A program made the position numbers and the translations under genes. The notes under the pieces were generated by a model that was not told the DNA's origin, made no database searches, and was given only the letters and a program-made list of their open reading frames with translations. From Legionellaceae bacterium (GTDB taxonomy: Bacteria; Pseudomonadota; Gammaproteobacteria; Legionellales; Legionellaceae), in contig JARGPP010000003.1 in NCBI GenBank assembly GCA_029210085.1, positions 1 through 64,000 of the forward strand: DNA of 64,000 nt, written 5' to 3'. Of the stretch, positions 15,349 to 24,055 are shown piece after piece; position 1 is the stretch's first letter; the number at the start of each line of letters is the position of its first letter.

Positions 15349-17585
15349 ATCAACTTATCTTTAAATTCATATGAACCATCCCAGCTTGAGGGTGGGTGAT
15401 GCTTTTCAAAGTGTTTTGTACGTTTTAAAAATACATCATAAAGCTTTGTACCAGGATACTGATGGGTGAGTACTTCAAATAAACACGCAGCTAATGGCCA
15501 ATTTTTAGCAAAATAAGCATCTAAGGCTCTTTTATGCGCTTCTATCTCCTGAATTAATGCCGGTGTGGCATCCTGTTTTCGACACACAACTTCATAGATA
15601 TCAACTTGTTCATGCTTACCTTTAAATCTGACTTTATCAATTAAACGAAATACAAATCGAGTTTGATGCGTTTTTGTCGAGCTACCCACCAATAATGTCA
15701 CACCATAATATGCTGTAGCATTTTGTAATCTAGAGCCTAGATTCACCGCATCACCAATTACAGTATAAGAACGTCGAAACTTAGAGCCCATATCGCCTAC
15801 ATTCATTAAGCCAGTATTCAACGCAATTCCGAGTTCTATCTCAGGTAAACCCTTGGCTCGAAAACTCTTTTTTAAAGCCTGTGTTTTAGCCAACATATCC
15901 AGTGATGCATCAATCGCTGCCTCAGCATGTGCTTCATTTTCTATAGGTGCCCCCCAAAAAGCCATAATCATATCACCGACATATTTGTCGATGGTCCCAC
16001 CATGCTTTAATATAATTTGGGTCATCGGCGTAAAAAATGTGTTCAGTAATTGCTTTACCTTAGAGGCATCAAGCTTTTCTGAAATGGTTGTAAACTCTCG
16101 AATATCAGCAAATAAAACGGTTAACTCAACCGACTGACCTTCAAAGCTATACGCATCAGGGTTCTCTAACAATAATTTTAAATAATCAGGTGGCACATAT
16201 TGAGCAAAAGACTTGCGCAAAGATGCCTTTTTTCTGTGCTCAAATAAAAAACCAAATACCGTACTCATAATGATTAACAACAAGCCCATGAACAAAGGAA
16301 CGCCAAGTGACAAAACAATGCCAAACTTAAGAAAAAATGTCACATTCATAAGCAGTATCATGAATTGTAATACAAAAGCGAGTAGTATTGCTGTCGCTAT
16401 ATTTAAAAGAGGTGATATCAACGCAATGACAGTACCTACCCCTAAAATTAAGACAACAGTAAAAGCTTTATTCCAATACGGGGTATATAATAAATCACCC
16501 TCTAAAATAGCCTTTAGCACAGTGGCTTGAATTTCAATATTCGATTTAACTTCACTGAATTTTTTATCATCCCATGTTAATTCAGATACAGTAGAGCCAA
16601 TAAACACAACTGCAGACTTTAATATTTCGGGATTAAACTGATGATTCAGCACATCAGAGGCCGATACATATTTAAAAACAAATTTTTTATCATAAGATGG
16701 CATCCATACGTGTCCGTTTTTACCCGTTAAAATGTGTTGTCCCCCAAGTTGAATTGATTTTAAATACTGTTTCCCCATCACATTTATGGTATTCAAATGT
16801 ATCTTTTTTTCAGGATATAACAACTGAGCAACGGTCAATGGCAGTGATAAATAAACTTGATTGTTGTGACGTGATACCAGCATTTGTTGTCGAACAATAC
16901 CGTCTCTACCTTTTTGTGGGGAAATAAACCCATTATGAATTGAAGCATGCTGTAAAGCATTAAAGTTGGTTAAATAACCCGACATATTTAAGAGGCTACT
17001 CTGCGCAATATCTTGCTGATTTAACATCAGAAACGGCTTAGGCAAATCACCCTGTGTGTAAGATGAATGATTCAGTAAAATGGGTAAAACAACGTCTTGT
17101 TTGCTTTTTACTTGGTTAACAAATTGTTTGTTTTCATCAAATTTAGCTTTTAATTGCTCCAACTTTTGATGAAAGAAAAAATAATCAATTTCCTCCTGAG
17201 TTAGCCTTTTCTCAATAACATCTACAATGTTTTTTTCTTTTTGATTAAATATGGAATTAAATGCAATCACTGAAGCACCTTGCTCACGCAAGCAAGTAAT
17301 CAATTGAACAATGCGATTATAACGCCATGGCCATGGACCTTCCTGAATAATACTTTTGCTATCAATACCCACAATGACGATTTGATTTTTATCACGCTCA
17401 CGCTTGGTCAGCAATGATATTTTTGCATCATAGCGCATATTATCCATTTTATAAAAAAGAGATTGTATCGTGCCTATAACCGTTCCCGACTTATAGGGCG
17501 CAAACGTAATCCACAATGCTAAACTCATTAAAATGACAGGCAATAAAAAGCGAATGGTTTTTTCTATATTGAATAATCTGCGCAT
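15345..17585 (-). CDS. CHASE2-domain adenylate/guanylate cyclase
   Basis: A 746-residue membrane sensor. One membrane segment (12-29) is followed by an extracytoplasmic CHASE2 domain (about 60-350, with IVIVGIDSKSI and GPWPWRYNRIVQLI), then three membrane segments (about 370-455) and a class III cyclase domain (480-665). Metal aspartates are in LFADIREFTT (Asp494) and YVGDMIMAFW (Asp538). Lys534 sits in the purine-selecting region, and GDAVNLGSRLQ (612-621) carries the transition-state Asn and Arg. The enzyme should be active and make cAMP or cGMP on sensing an external cue. A short helical tail follows. Confidence 0.9.
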   Translation of the reverse strand: MRRLFNIEKTIRFLLPVILMSLALWITFAPYKSGTVIGTIQSLFYKMDNMRYDAKISLLTKRERDKNQIVIVGIDSKSIIQEGPWPWRYNRIVQLITCLREQGASVIAFNSIFNQKEKNIVDVIEKRLTQEEIDYFFFHQKLEQLKAKFDENKQFVNQVKSKQDVVLPILLNHSSYTQGDLPKPFLMLNQQDIAQSSLLNMSGYLTNFNALQHASIHNGFISPQKGRDGIVRQQMLVSRHNNQVYLSLPLTVAQLLYPEKKIHLNTINVMGKQYLKSIQLGGQHILTGKNGHVWMPSYDKKFVFKYVSASDVLNHQFNPEILKSAVVFIGSTVSELTWDDKKFSEVKSNIEIQATVLKAILEGDLLYTPYWNKAFTVVLILGVGTVIALISPLLNIATAILLAFVLQFMILLMNVTFFLKFGIVLSLGVPLFMGLLLIIMSTVFGFLFEHRKKASLRKSFAQYVPPDYLKLLLENPDAYSFEGQSVELTVLFADIREFTTISEKLDASKVKQLLNTFFTPMTQIILKHGGTIDKYVGDMIMAFWGAPIENEAHAEAAIDASLDMLAKTQALKKSFRAKGLPEIELGIALNTGLMNVGDMGSKFRRSYTVIGDAVNLGSRLQNATAYYGVTLLVGSSTKTHQTRFVFRLIDKVRFKGKHEQVDIYEVVCRKQDATPALIQEIEAHKRALDAYFAKNWPLAACLFEVLTHQYPGTKLYDVFLKRTKHFEKHHPPSSWDGSYEFKDKLI

Positions 17586-17941
17586 AATTCCTAAGAAAAA
17601 ACAAAAAGATATAATCTTAGTATAGGATAAACCTCACTTAATAGGTTTCTAAAAAATCAAAATGAATTAAAAATAACTACTAAGATATAAAACCTCAATG
17701 TGTATCCAACCATCATTTCATAGAAACTGCCCAAACCGGACTATCTAGACAAGTCATAAAAATGCCTTGTTTTGCCTCACCAAAGTAGTTTTGTCGAAAT
17801 CATACAATCAATATCATCATTGCACACAGGCAGATTCACACGAATTTCTGATTGAACATCAGGATGTTAAACCTCGATACGACCGAACCTCACTGTTCGT
17901 AATAGCATTTAAAAAATTTTGACTGCTACTATCCCTAACAA
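17586..17941. other. intergenic region, no gene seen
   Basis: No gene is supported. The segment at about 17730-17760 resembles the one at 4899-4932, so a short degenerate repeat may be shared. A minus-strand frame near 17785-17870 reads IRVNLPVCNDDIDCMIS in part but is closed on both sides and may be a remnant. Confidence 0.3.
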
Positions 17942-19255
17942 CTATTGAATTTTTTTCATTTTATCAGCAATATCTGACTGAATACTGTCATCCTCTCCAT
18001 TGGGTTTTAAAGCCTGTAGTTGTTCTCTAAAATGCTGCATTTTTTCCGCCAAACGCCCATTGGATTTATCTTTACTGTGAGCAAAAGATAATTGCTCATT
18101 TTGTCCCTGAAAATCAGAGATAATTGCGCCTAACTCTTGAAGCTTTATACTGAGTTCAGCTTTAGATAACCCTAAAGGTATTTCTGCTTGAAATGCTTTG
18201 GTAGCCTTTAAAAATGCATCAGCCAAATCAGACCGTTTTTCTGTTAAATCTGAAAAAATAACCCTATCTTTCAAAGAAAGCAGTGAATGATAATAACCTG
18301 CTTGTTGATACCTATTAATATCAGCTTGAATTTTATGAACATTTTTCTCTATCAGCTTATTCATCGCATGATACACTTCAGCAGCACTTGTTTCATACAT
18401 CTCTTGCTGATAGTAATCATAGTAAACAGCATTCGAAGATACCGCTTCAAGCGTATCAGATGGATTGGCAAACGTAATAACTTTTGCTTGCCTAATATCA
18501 ACATTGTGTAATGAAAAATGTTCTAATATCCGATAAACATTAAATAAAGTTGGGAAATAATGGCCACTATGTGTGGTAACCGCCATTAAAACACCTTTTT
18601 TAATTTGAATCTCTCCTGCTGCAACAACAGGAGCCCCTGCATTCATTGAAGAATGAGCCATACCATCAATGCTATCTTTATGTGTAAAAATAGATAACTC
18701 TCCATTTACATTCAGCGTAAAAGCACCAAATCCTGATTTACCATGTGACTCCATATGAGTAGTATCAAAGTAGCCTCCATTTTGAAAAAAAGAACCTTCA
18801 TGAATATGAACGCGATATTTTGCACGTTCCGCTTCAGATAAATAAATAATACCTCCACCAGAATCACTTCCTTTTGCTAAAGGATTCATATCTAATAATT
18901 CAGCAGAATCAAATGCTTCTTCAATAATTTCGTCTACATCTGACTGAGCTGTTACTAATAGATGTCCTGGATTAAACGGCAAACGTGTTAACTGCTGACC
19001 AGGGATATATGCTGGATTGTCTGATTTATACAAATCTCTTTCTGCCATAAGTTCAATAAGCTCAGCATTCACATCTTGTACATCTGAAATATCAAAAGCA
19101 TACACAAGAAAATAAAAGGCTTTTTCCTTTTCTTCCTCGCTATAATCTGTCTTATGTGTATATACAGACCACGCAAAATCAATCCGATTGGCCAAGGTAT
19201 CTGTTGCTTCGAAATAAATAGTAGCGTCATCTAAATCACTGATATTAATTGTCAT
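17942..19255 (-). CDS. effector-like protein, paralogue of the gene at 11226-12560
   Basis: A soluble 437-residue protein, closely related throughout to the gene 6 kb away. Shared blocks include DTLANRIDFAWSVYTHKTDY, FLVYAFDIS, ELMAERDLY, HSSMNAGAPVVAAGE (201-215), TTHSGHYFPTLFNVYR (227-242) and a helical C-terminus. The most different part is residues 96-140, which carry unrelated linkers (here a glycine-rich GSDSGGG). The C-terminus again has acidic residues near the end (GEDDSIQSDIADKMKK). The two conserved His-containing motifs suggest a catalytic or metal-binding core. The export route and target are inferred, not seen. Confidence 0.55.
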   Translation of the reverse strand: MTINISDLDDATIYFEATDTLANRIDFAWSVYTHKTDYSEEEKEKAFYFLVYAFDISDVQDVNAELIELMAERDLYKSDNPAYIPGQQLTRLPFNPGHLLVTAQSDVDEIIEEAFDSAELLDMNPLAKGSDSGGGIIYLSEAERAKYRVHIHEGSFFQNGGYFDTTHMESHGKSGFGAFTLNVNGELSIFTHKDSIDGMAHSSMNAGAPVVAAGEIQIKKGVLMAVTTHSGHYFPTLFNVYRILEHFSLHNVDIRQAKVITFANPSDTLEAVSSNAVYYDYYQQEMYETSAAEVYHAMNKLIEKNVHKIQADINRYQQAGYYHSLLSLKDRVIFSDLTEKRSDLADAFLKATKAFQAEIPLGLSKAELSIKLQELGAIISDFQGQNEQLSFAHSKDKSNGRLAEKMQHFREQLQALKPNGEDDSIQSDIADKMKKIQ

Positions 19256-19435
19256 ATGACTTACTCAATCAAACACATACTTTAAATATAGGATAAACTT
19301 TGTTTTTTCACTTTCATTTTTAAGCGAACTCATTTTCAATGAAAAATCTCTGATAAAGCTTGCCAAAGTGTGGTCATTGATTTTGAAGCATGTACCCAAG
19401 AAATTATCAGTCAGCAGGATGTGATGTGGCACTAA

Positions 19436-19463
19436 GGGCTGTTGACAACTCCCCCAGCGCCTA
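19436..19463. repeat. short palindromic repeat, copy 1
   Basis: GGGCTGTTGACAACTCCCCC followed by AGCGCCTA. The core GTTG-A-CAAC and flanking GGG/CCC form a hairpin. A second copy lies at 27096-27125 with changes that keep the pairing. It resembles a REP-type element or an insertion-sequence end. Confidence 0.55.
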
Positions 19464-19522
19464 GATAAAAGCATCAATAATTTTCTTACCACGAAAACAC
19501 GATCTATTTTTAACCTATCCAT

Positions 19523-20650
19523 TTAGGCATTAAAAGATATCTGAGAAGCACTTACCGTCGCCTGACTCGTTGCATCATGCACCTGCTGCAAGTTATCAAA
19601 GCCTTCTATACACCCCTCAGTATCTTTGCCATTAAATAAGCCCAGCGGAACCTGAGAAGTTGAGTTACTTTTAGTCTGCGATGCGCTAGGCATATATGAT
19701 TGAAGTGATTTAGCCTCATCATGGTCAATTTTAGCCTTTAAATGATCGCCCTCTTTTTTCCTCTTAGCGCCTCGCAACGCATACGACCGAGTCAGACAAG
19801 ATAATTCATGACGTACCAAAGGGCACATTGAGTCACTCACCAATGCCTCTAGTATATATTTTTTTGCCATATCTAATTGCTGTTCTGCTCGAAACAACTT
19901 TCCAATATGAAGTTTTAAACCAATCAGATTATCTGTTGTTTTTTTTGATTTCGCGTGCATTAAATCAGTAAATGTTTCATCTGCTGGCACATAAAGCCCC
20001 AATGCTATCTGTGCTGATCCACGTAAAAACAATGACTCAACACGATCTATTTTATCTATCATGTCACAATCATGAAACACCGCTTCACTCTCTCTTCGCT
20101 CTAAATTGACTAATATTCTTCCTTGATAAGCGGCCAAACTGCCATAAATTTCTATCGATTGTGTATAGCAATCTAAAGCAGCTGAATCATTGCCATTCAG
20201 TCGATGTTCATCACCTTGCTCAAACATTACTTTTGCTCTAGCTTTTGCTTTATTCTTTGCGTTTTTTGATTGGTTCGGTAAACCTTCATGCTTTAATGAT
20301 TCTTCACTTGCTGGCAAGCTAGGCGTAGCATTACAGGGCAATACTGCAGGAAGAGCATTTGTTTTTTCATCTAGTTTTAAAACACTCGCTTCATCAAGCT
20401 CATAAAATCGTCCACGTAATGAATCCTCCATTTCACTTATCTTATGCGCTATGTCTCCTGATAGTTTGAACAGTTCTAGATGCGCGCGTCCTCGTAGAGC
20501 ACATGCACCCACCGTTATTTGATCACGACCAATCTCATCACTATCGGTATCAATAATCTCACTACACAGCGTAATGGTTGAATTAAAATCACTTAATCTG
20601 AAAGCTTTTAAAGCACTAGCATATGTTGACTTCTTGCTGATATTATCCAT
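19523..20650 (-). CDS. TPR-like helical-repeat protein, unknown function
   Basis: A 375-residue soluble protein. Residues about 140-300 contain degenerate tetratricopeptide repeats (AKVMFEQGDEHRLNGNDSAALDCYTQSIEIYGS, then ESLFLRGSAQIALGLYVPADETF, then LHIGKLFRAEQQLDMAKKYILEALVSD). The N-terminal part has a similar single repeat (ALKAFRLSDFNSTITLCSEII). A charged Lys/Arg stretch (KNAKNKAKARAKV) and a Ser/Thr/Gln-rich C-terminus flank it. TPRs bind other proteins. Among unknown genes of this region it could be an effector, but nothing specific shows that. The gene is about 270 bases upstream of the second paralogue on the same strand. Confidence 0.55.
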   Translation of the reverse strand: MDNISKKSTYASALKAFRLSDFNSTITLCSEIIDTDSDEIGRDQITVGACALRGRAHLELFKLSGDIAHKISEMEDSLRGRFYELDEASVLKLDEKTNALPAVLPCNATPSLPASEESLKHEGLPNQSKNAKNKAKARAKVMFEQGDEHRLNGNDSAALDCYTQSIEIYGSLAAYQGRILVNLERRESEAVFHDCDMIDKIDRVESLFLRGSAQIALGLYVPADETFTDLMHAKSKKTTDNLIGLKLHIGKLFRAEQQLDMAKKYILEALVSDSMCPLVRHELSCLTRSYALRGAKRKKEGDHLKAKIDHDEAKSLQSYMPSASQTKSNSTSQVPLGLFNGKDTEGCIEGFDNLQQVHDATSQATVSASQISFNA

Positions 20651-20863
20651 AGGATTGATTACATTATTTTGATCTAAAAAAAATCATTATAGCATAAAAA
20701 AACACAGCTAGATCAGCCGATAAAAATCCATTATTTTAAACGTTCTCAAACATTCAGATAAAATTAATCACAACGACCTAAAAGACTTTATCCAGTCAGA
20801 GACAATATCCATACGTCGTGCTATCCACACATATGGAATACTTTGAATATACGCAATAAACTA

Positions 20864-21007
20864 CTAAACAGCATATGCATCACCATATATAGGCAAATTT
20901 TCTGCACCTTCCTCATCATTAACCACAAAGTGAACTGCAATACGTGCCGAATTAGGCCAGATTAAACCACTGCCTGTACCCCGATATCCTGCCATGTTGC
21001 GCATCAT
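20864..21007 (-). pseudogene. N-terminal stump of a PuuE-like polysaccharide deacetylase
   Basis: A 47-residue frame starting four bases after the GNAT stop. It reads GYRGTGSGLIWPNSARIAVH then FVVNDEEGAENLPIYGD, which matches the beginning of the allantoinase PuuE/chitin-deacetylase-like family (WPxGARIAVxFVxNxEEGxEN). These enzymes are about 300 residues long and hold their catalytic Asp and His further on. A TAG ends this frame, and I see no continuation in the next 200 bases. It is a truncated gene, formerly in an operon with the GNAT gene. Confidence 0.75.
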
Positions 21008-21010
21008 GAT

Positions 21011-21862
21011 TTAGCCTAATTCAAAAGTCGTGATGCCATATACGGCCCGTGTTACAATATTAGGTTCAGATTTTAGATACATACGCGCGGTTTCAAACAC
21101 TTGCTTTAAATCATAGCGCTTGACTAAGGCCATGGCATGCGGGTTATTAAGCGGGCAATCCAGGTACACAGGTCCATCTCTTACCGCATGAATAAGATGC
21201 ACAAACAAAGCATTTGCAATGCTTTCAGTATCTGCAAATAACGGGCCTATTTTAAAACCTGTTTGACACAGCCGAATCACACCATACCCCCGCAAAACAC
21301 CTTTTTGCATCACGGCAAAGCTTTCCCCTCCTGTTTGCGCAATCCAACATTTTAAAAATATATCCCGTGCCGCGGGAAAATGTCGCCGGTCATAAGCCAT
21401 CAATAAGGCAAACGGTACGTTTTGCAATGCCATCACTTGGTGTTCAGGTTGTATATTGGATAACGTGTCAGATTGTATTTCATAGCGTGCATTATAATGT
21501 GCAATTTTATAACCTAATCGCTCATATTTTTTGAGCATCTCAGGCACACCATCAATTCCTGCATTACGTGCCCCAATATAAGACAACCGCGCTTTGGTTA
21601 ACGCAAGACCATAACCTTGCCCCCTAAAATGAGGATCTACAATATAAAATCCACAAAAGGCAAAATGTGCGTCATAAATAACAGCTGACCCTATGGCAAT
21701 GACTTGATTATTTATTTTCCCAACAAAAAAACCACTAGGATCTGTTGCATAAAAACATTGAGCATCATGCAACCCAGGGTTCCAGCCTGCATCAGCTGAC
21801 CACTTTATCGCAAGCGCCATATCGGCTTGACTCATCTGTGTAATGCTATAATGCTTATCCAT
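21011..21862 (-). CDS. GNAT-family acetyltransferase with C-terminal Acetyltransf_18 domain
   Basis: A 283-residue protein. Residues 1-130 are a GNAT domain: DPSGFFVGKINNQVIAIGSA, then FCGFYIVDPHFRGQGYGLALTKARL, which holds the acetyl-CoA pyrophosphate loop (Q/RxxGxG/A, here RGQGYG). Residues about 145-280 match the second GNAT-like domain of the YitH/Acetyltransf_18 type (GVLRGYGVIRLCQTGFKIGPLFAD). The acceptor is unknown. It was followed by a polysaccharide deacetylase gene of which only a stump remains. Start at the ATG at 21862. Confidence 0.8.
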   Translation of the reverse strand: MDKHYSITQMSQADMALAIKWSADAGWNPGLHDAQCFYATDPSGFFVGKINNQVIAIGSAVIYDAHFAFCGFYIVDPHFRGQGYGLALTKARLSYIGARNAGIDGVPEMLKKYERLGYKIAHYNARYEIQSDTLSNIQPEHQVMALQNVPFALLMAYDRRHFPAARDIFLKCWIAQTGGESFAVMQKGVLRGYGVIRLCQTGFKIGPLFADTESIANALFVHLIHAVRDGPVYLDCPLNNPHAMALVKRYDLKQVFETARMYLKSEPNIVTRAVYGITTFELG

Positions 21863-22009
21863 TTTTAAATTTATTTTTTATGGTATTGATTCATCATTAA
21901 GTCTAAAAAAGATATAAGTCAAGCTCACAATCCCTTGCGCCTCATCAATTGTTGAATAAAAAACACACTGTGGTAACATATTGACCTAACAAGTCATCTG
22001 AAATAAATT

Positions 22010-23476
22010 ATGCTAAACGATACCCGCGCAAATCAAACCTCTATAACATCTATCATTGACAGAATTCATTCCCTAGAAGGAAGAACTCAACAACCCCATG
22101 CAATTACCATCGAAGAAGACGGCCAATATTCCACTGAACACCCCATTGCTGAAGCTCAACCTTTAGAAGCAAGTGATACAACATCCGCAGCGCTCACAAC
22201 ACCATTACCTGTTCAAGCATTAACAACCGTAGCAGTCCCTACTTTTGCGGCTTTCTCTTCTTTATCACTTCCTATTTTTATTATTTTGCTAGAAGAAAGC
22301 TTAGCCGAACAAAACAATATCTCGCGAGAACAAAAAATTCTTGCACCATTAGTCCCATACTTGGCCCTTGTATCGCTAAGAACTTGGCTCCTTCAAAATA
22401 GTATTGGTCATCGCATGAATGGCCGTAAAGATGCAGATGTTGAGCTGTATAATGGTACTTTTCAAGATGCTCCTTCACATATGCTTATCGCCCTATTCGC
22501 GAATGTTTCAAGCATTACTAATGCATTATTGGTTGCTTATGTGGGTTTATCAGATGCGCACCCTGCTCTTTTATGGACTGGGGCCATTACATTAGGCTGC
22601 CTCAATTATACGACTGATTTATTAACAGATGTGGTCGATGCTTTTCGCAAGCATGTCGAATACAAAAAAGCCCAAGGACAACACATTGCGCCATTCTTTA
22701 AACAAAAATGGGGTGGTGAGTTTATACACAAACATGCAGCGTGTTTCAGCATTATTTTGCGTGAAGTACTCCCTGTTTTAAGTGGCATCATTCGCTCTCA
22801 AGTCACAAGAGATACCGTCACATCCATGCTTAAAACAACGGTGTCAGAAAATGCAGTGAATGTTATTAATATTCCGGTTGGATTTCTTGCTTACTGGGGA
22901 ACAGCTTATGCCGCTCAGTTTGAACTCAATCAACTCAAAGATAATTTTACAGCGGCTGGTACAGCGTTTATCACAGAAAACCAGCTCTCTCAGTCATCTG
23001 TTCCCGCACTCAGATTGATGGGAAAAGTACTCAGCGGACAAATATTGATTGATACCTTTAAACAACTCAAACTCTCGACTCGGGCAAGTGTGAATATCAC
23101 ATTAATTTTCAGTGCAATTGCGCTTATGGCCCTCTTACAAAAGGCTTTAAATGAATATGTCAGTAGTAATAACCCTGAGGCTGTTCGAGCTGGCGAAGAA
23201 GGGCTCGTTATGAACTACTGCGTTGGAGAGGAAGAAGCCCTTCGATTAGCCCCAGATATCGCAATCGGCATCACTTGTGTTTCCGTTTCATTAGGTGCCA
23301 TCAGTATGTTTGCAAAATCAGCCAACTTACATGAGCACGCGCGCTTTCTTGATGCCCGACGGCTCAGCCATCGCGTTGCATCAGATGCTTCTCATGAATA
23401 TGAGCCTGACAATGACGCGCATTCATCAATTGAAATGGAACAGCCAGATACAGCAAATAGGGTGCAAATGCTATAA
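22010..23476 (+). CDS. multi-pass membrane protein, unknown function
   Basis: A 488-residue protein with a long polar N-terminus (1-70, Thr/Glu-rich), about seven to eight hydrophobic segments between 71 and 430 (for example VAVPTFAAFSSLSLPIFIIL, LLWTGAITLGCLNYTTDLLT, ASVNITLIFSAIALMALL, IAIGITCVSVSLGAISMF), and a polar, acidic C-terminal tail of about 50 residues. There is no signal peptide and no transporter motif I recognise. Long soluble ends around an internal membrane core are seen in Dot/Icm effectors that enter host membranes. That is only an analogy here. Confidence 0.5.
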   Translation: MLNDTRANQTSITSIIDRIHSLEGRTQQPHAITIEEDGQYSTEHPIAEAQPLEASDTTSAALTTPLPVQALTTVAVPTFAAFSSLSLPIFIILLEESLAEQNNISREQKILAPLVPYLALVSLRTWLLQNSIGHRMNGRKDADVELYNGTFQDAPSHMLIALFANVSSITNALLVAYVGLSDAHPALLWTGAITLGCLNYTTDLLTDVVDAFRKHVEYKKAQGQHIAPFFKQKWGGEFIHKHAACFSIILREVLPVLSGIIRSQVTRDTVTSMLKTTVSENAVNVINIPVGFLAYWGTAYAAQFELNQLKDNFTAAGTAFITENQLSQSSVPALRLMGKVLSGQILIDTFKQLKLSTRASVNITLIFSAIALMALLQKALNEYVSSNNPEAVRAGEEGLVMNYCVGEEEALRLAPDIAIGITCVSVSLGAISMFAKSANLHEHARFLDARRLSHRVASDASHEYEPDNDAHSSIEMEQPDTANRVQML

Positions 23477-23491
23477 GCACCCTATCGTGCA

Positions 23492-24049
23492 TTAACCTAA
23501 ACTCACTGATGCTAAGCACGCGACGTCATCAAGCGCAGATCTCTGCGCTTCTCCTTTACACTTACTGAGCATTCGTTCCACTATTTGAATGGATATTCGT
23601 GTAGCAAGGCCTGCATTTAATGTCTCTTTCAATATATCAAAGACCTCGGCTTCAAAGCCAAGTTTTCTAACATACGCGGCTAAATTCTGTTTTAAACAAG
23701 CACGTGCTTTATAATATTCACCGCCACCATCTAATTCATGTACATAAAAAAAGTAATTTCTAGTCACCGCGTATTGTTTAAAAAATCGCACAAGATTGGA
23801 CAGCGTTTTTTCAGCAAATGCTTGCTTTTCGTGAGGCTCGATAAAATCACTCATCTGAATGATGATACACCCCACGTATGGAGGCTCTGCTACCTCAGAC
23901 ATACTCAGCAACATATCCTGTGATTCATACTGATTAAGCTGCAAATAAAGCTCTAATATAGGATGCAACATACCTACACACACGGCATCAGGTAGATCAA
24001 TAGAAAACAGAGATGCTTCAACATCAAGCCGCTTAAAAAATACTTTCAT
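23492..24049 (-). CDS. hypothetical protein downstream of recJ
   Basis: A 185-residue soluble protein, mixed alpha/beta, with no motif I can name. It begins six bases after the recJ stop on the same strand and is likely co-transcribed. It ends 15 bases from the convergent membrane-protein gene. Notable segments are AVCVGMLHPILELYLQLNQY and FFYVHELDGGGEYYKARACLKQNLAAYVRKLGFE. No signal peptide or membrane segment is seen. Confidence 0.5.
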   Translation of the reverse strand: MKVFFKRLDVEASLFSIDLPDAVCVGMLHPILELYLQLNQYESQDMLLSMSEVAEPPYVGCIIIQMSDFIEPHEKQAFAEKTLSNLVRFFKQYAVTRNYFFYVHELDGGGEYYKARACLKQNLAAYVRKLGFEAEVFDILKETLNAGLATRISIQIVERMLSKCKGEAQRSALDDVACLASVSLG

Positions 24050-24055
24050 CGTGCG

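Noticed and set aside
19265-19522. 85-codon minus-strand frame after the TPR gene
   Set aside because: It begins next to the TPR stop without a ribosome binding site and runs through the palindromic repeat; no protein-like features.
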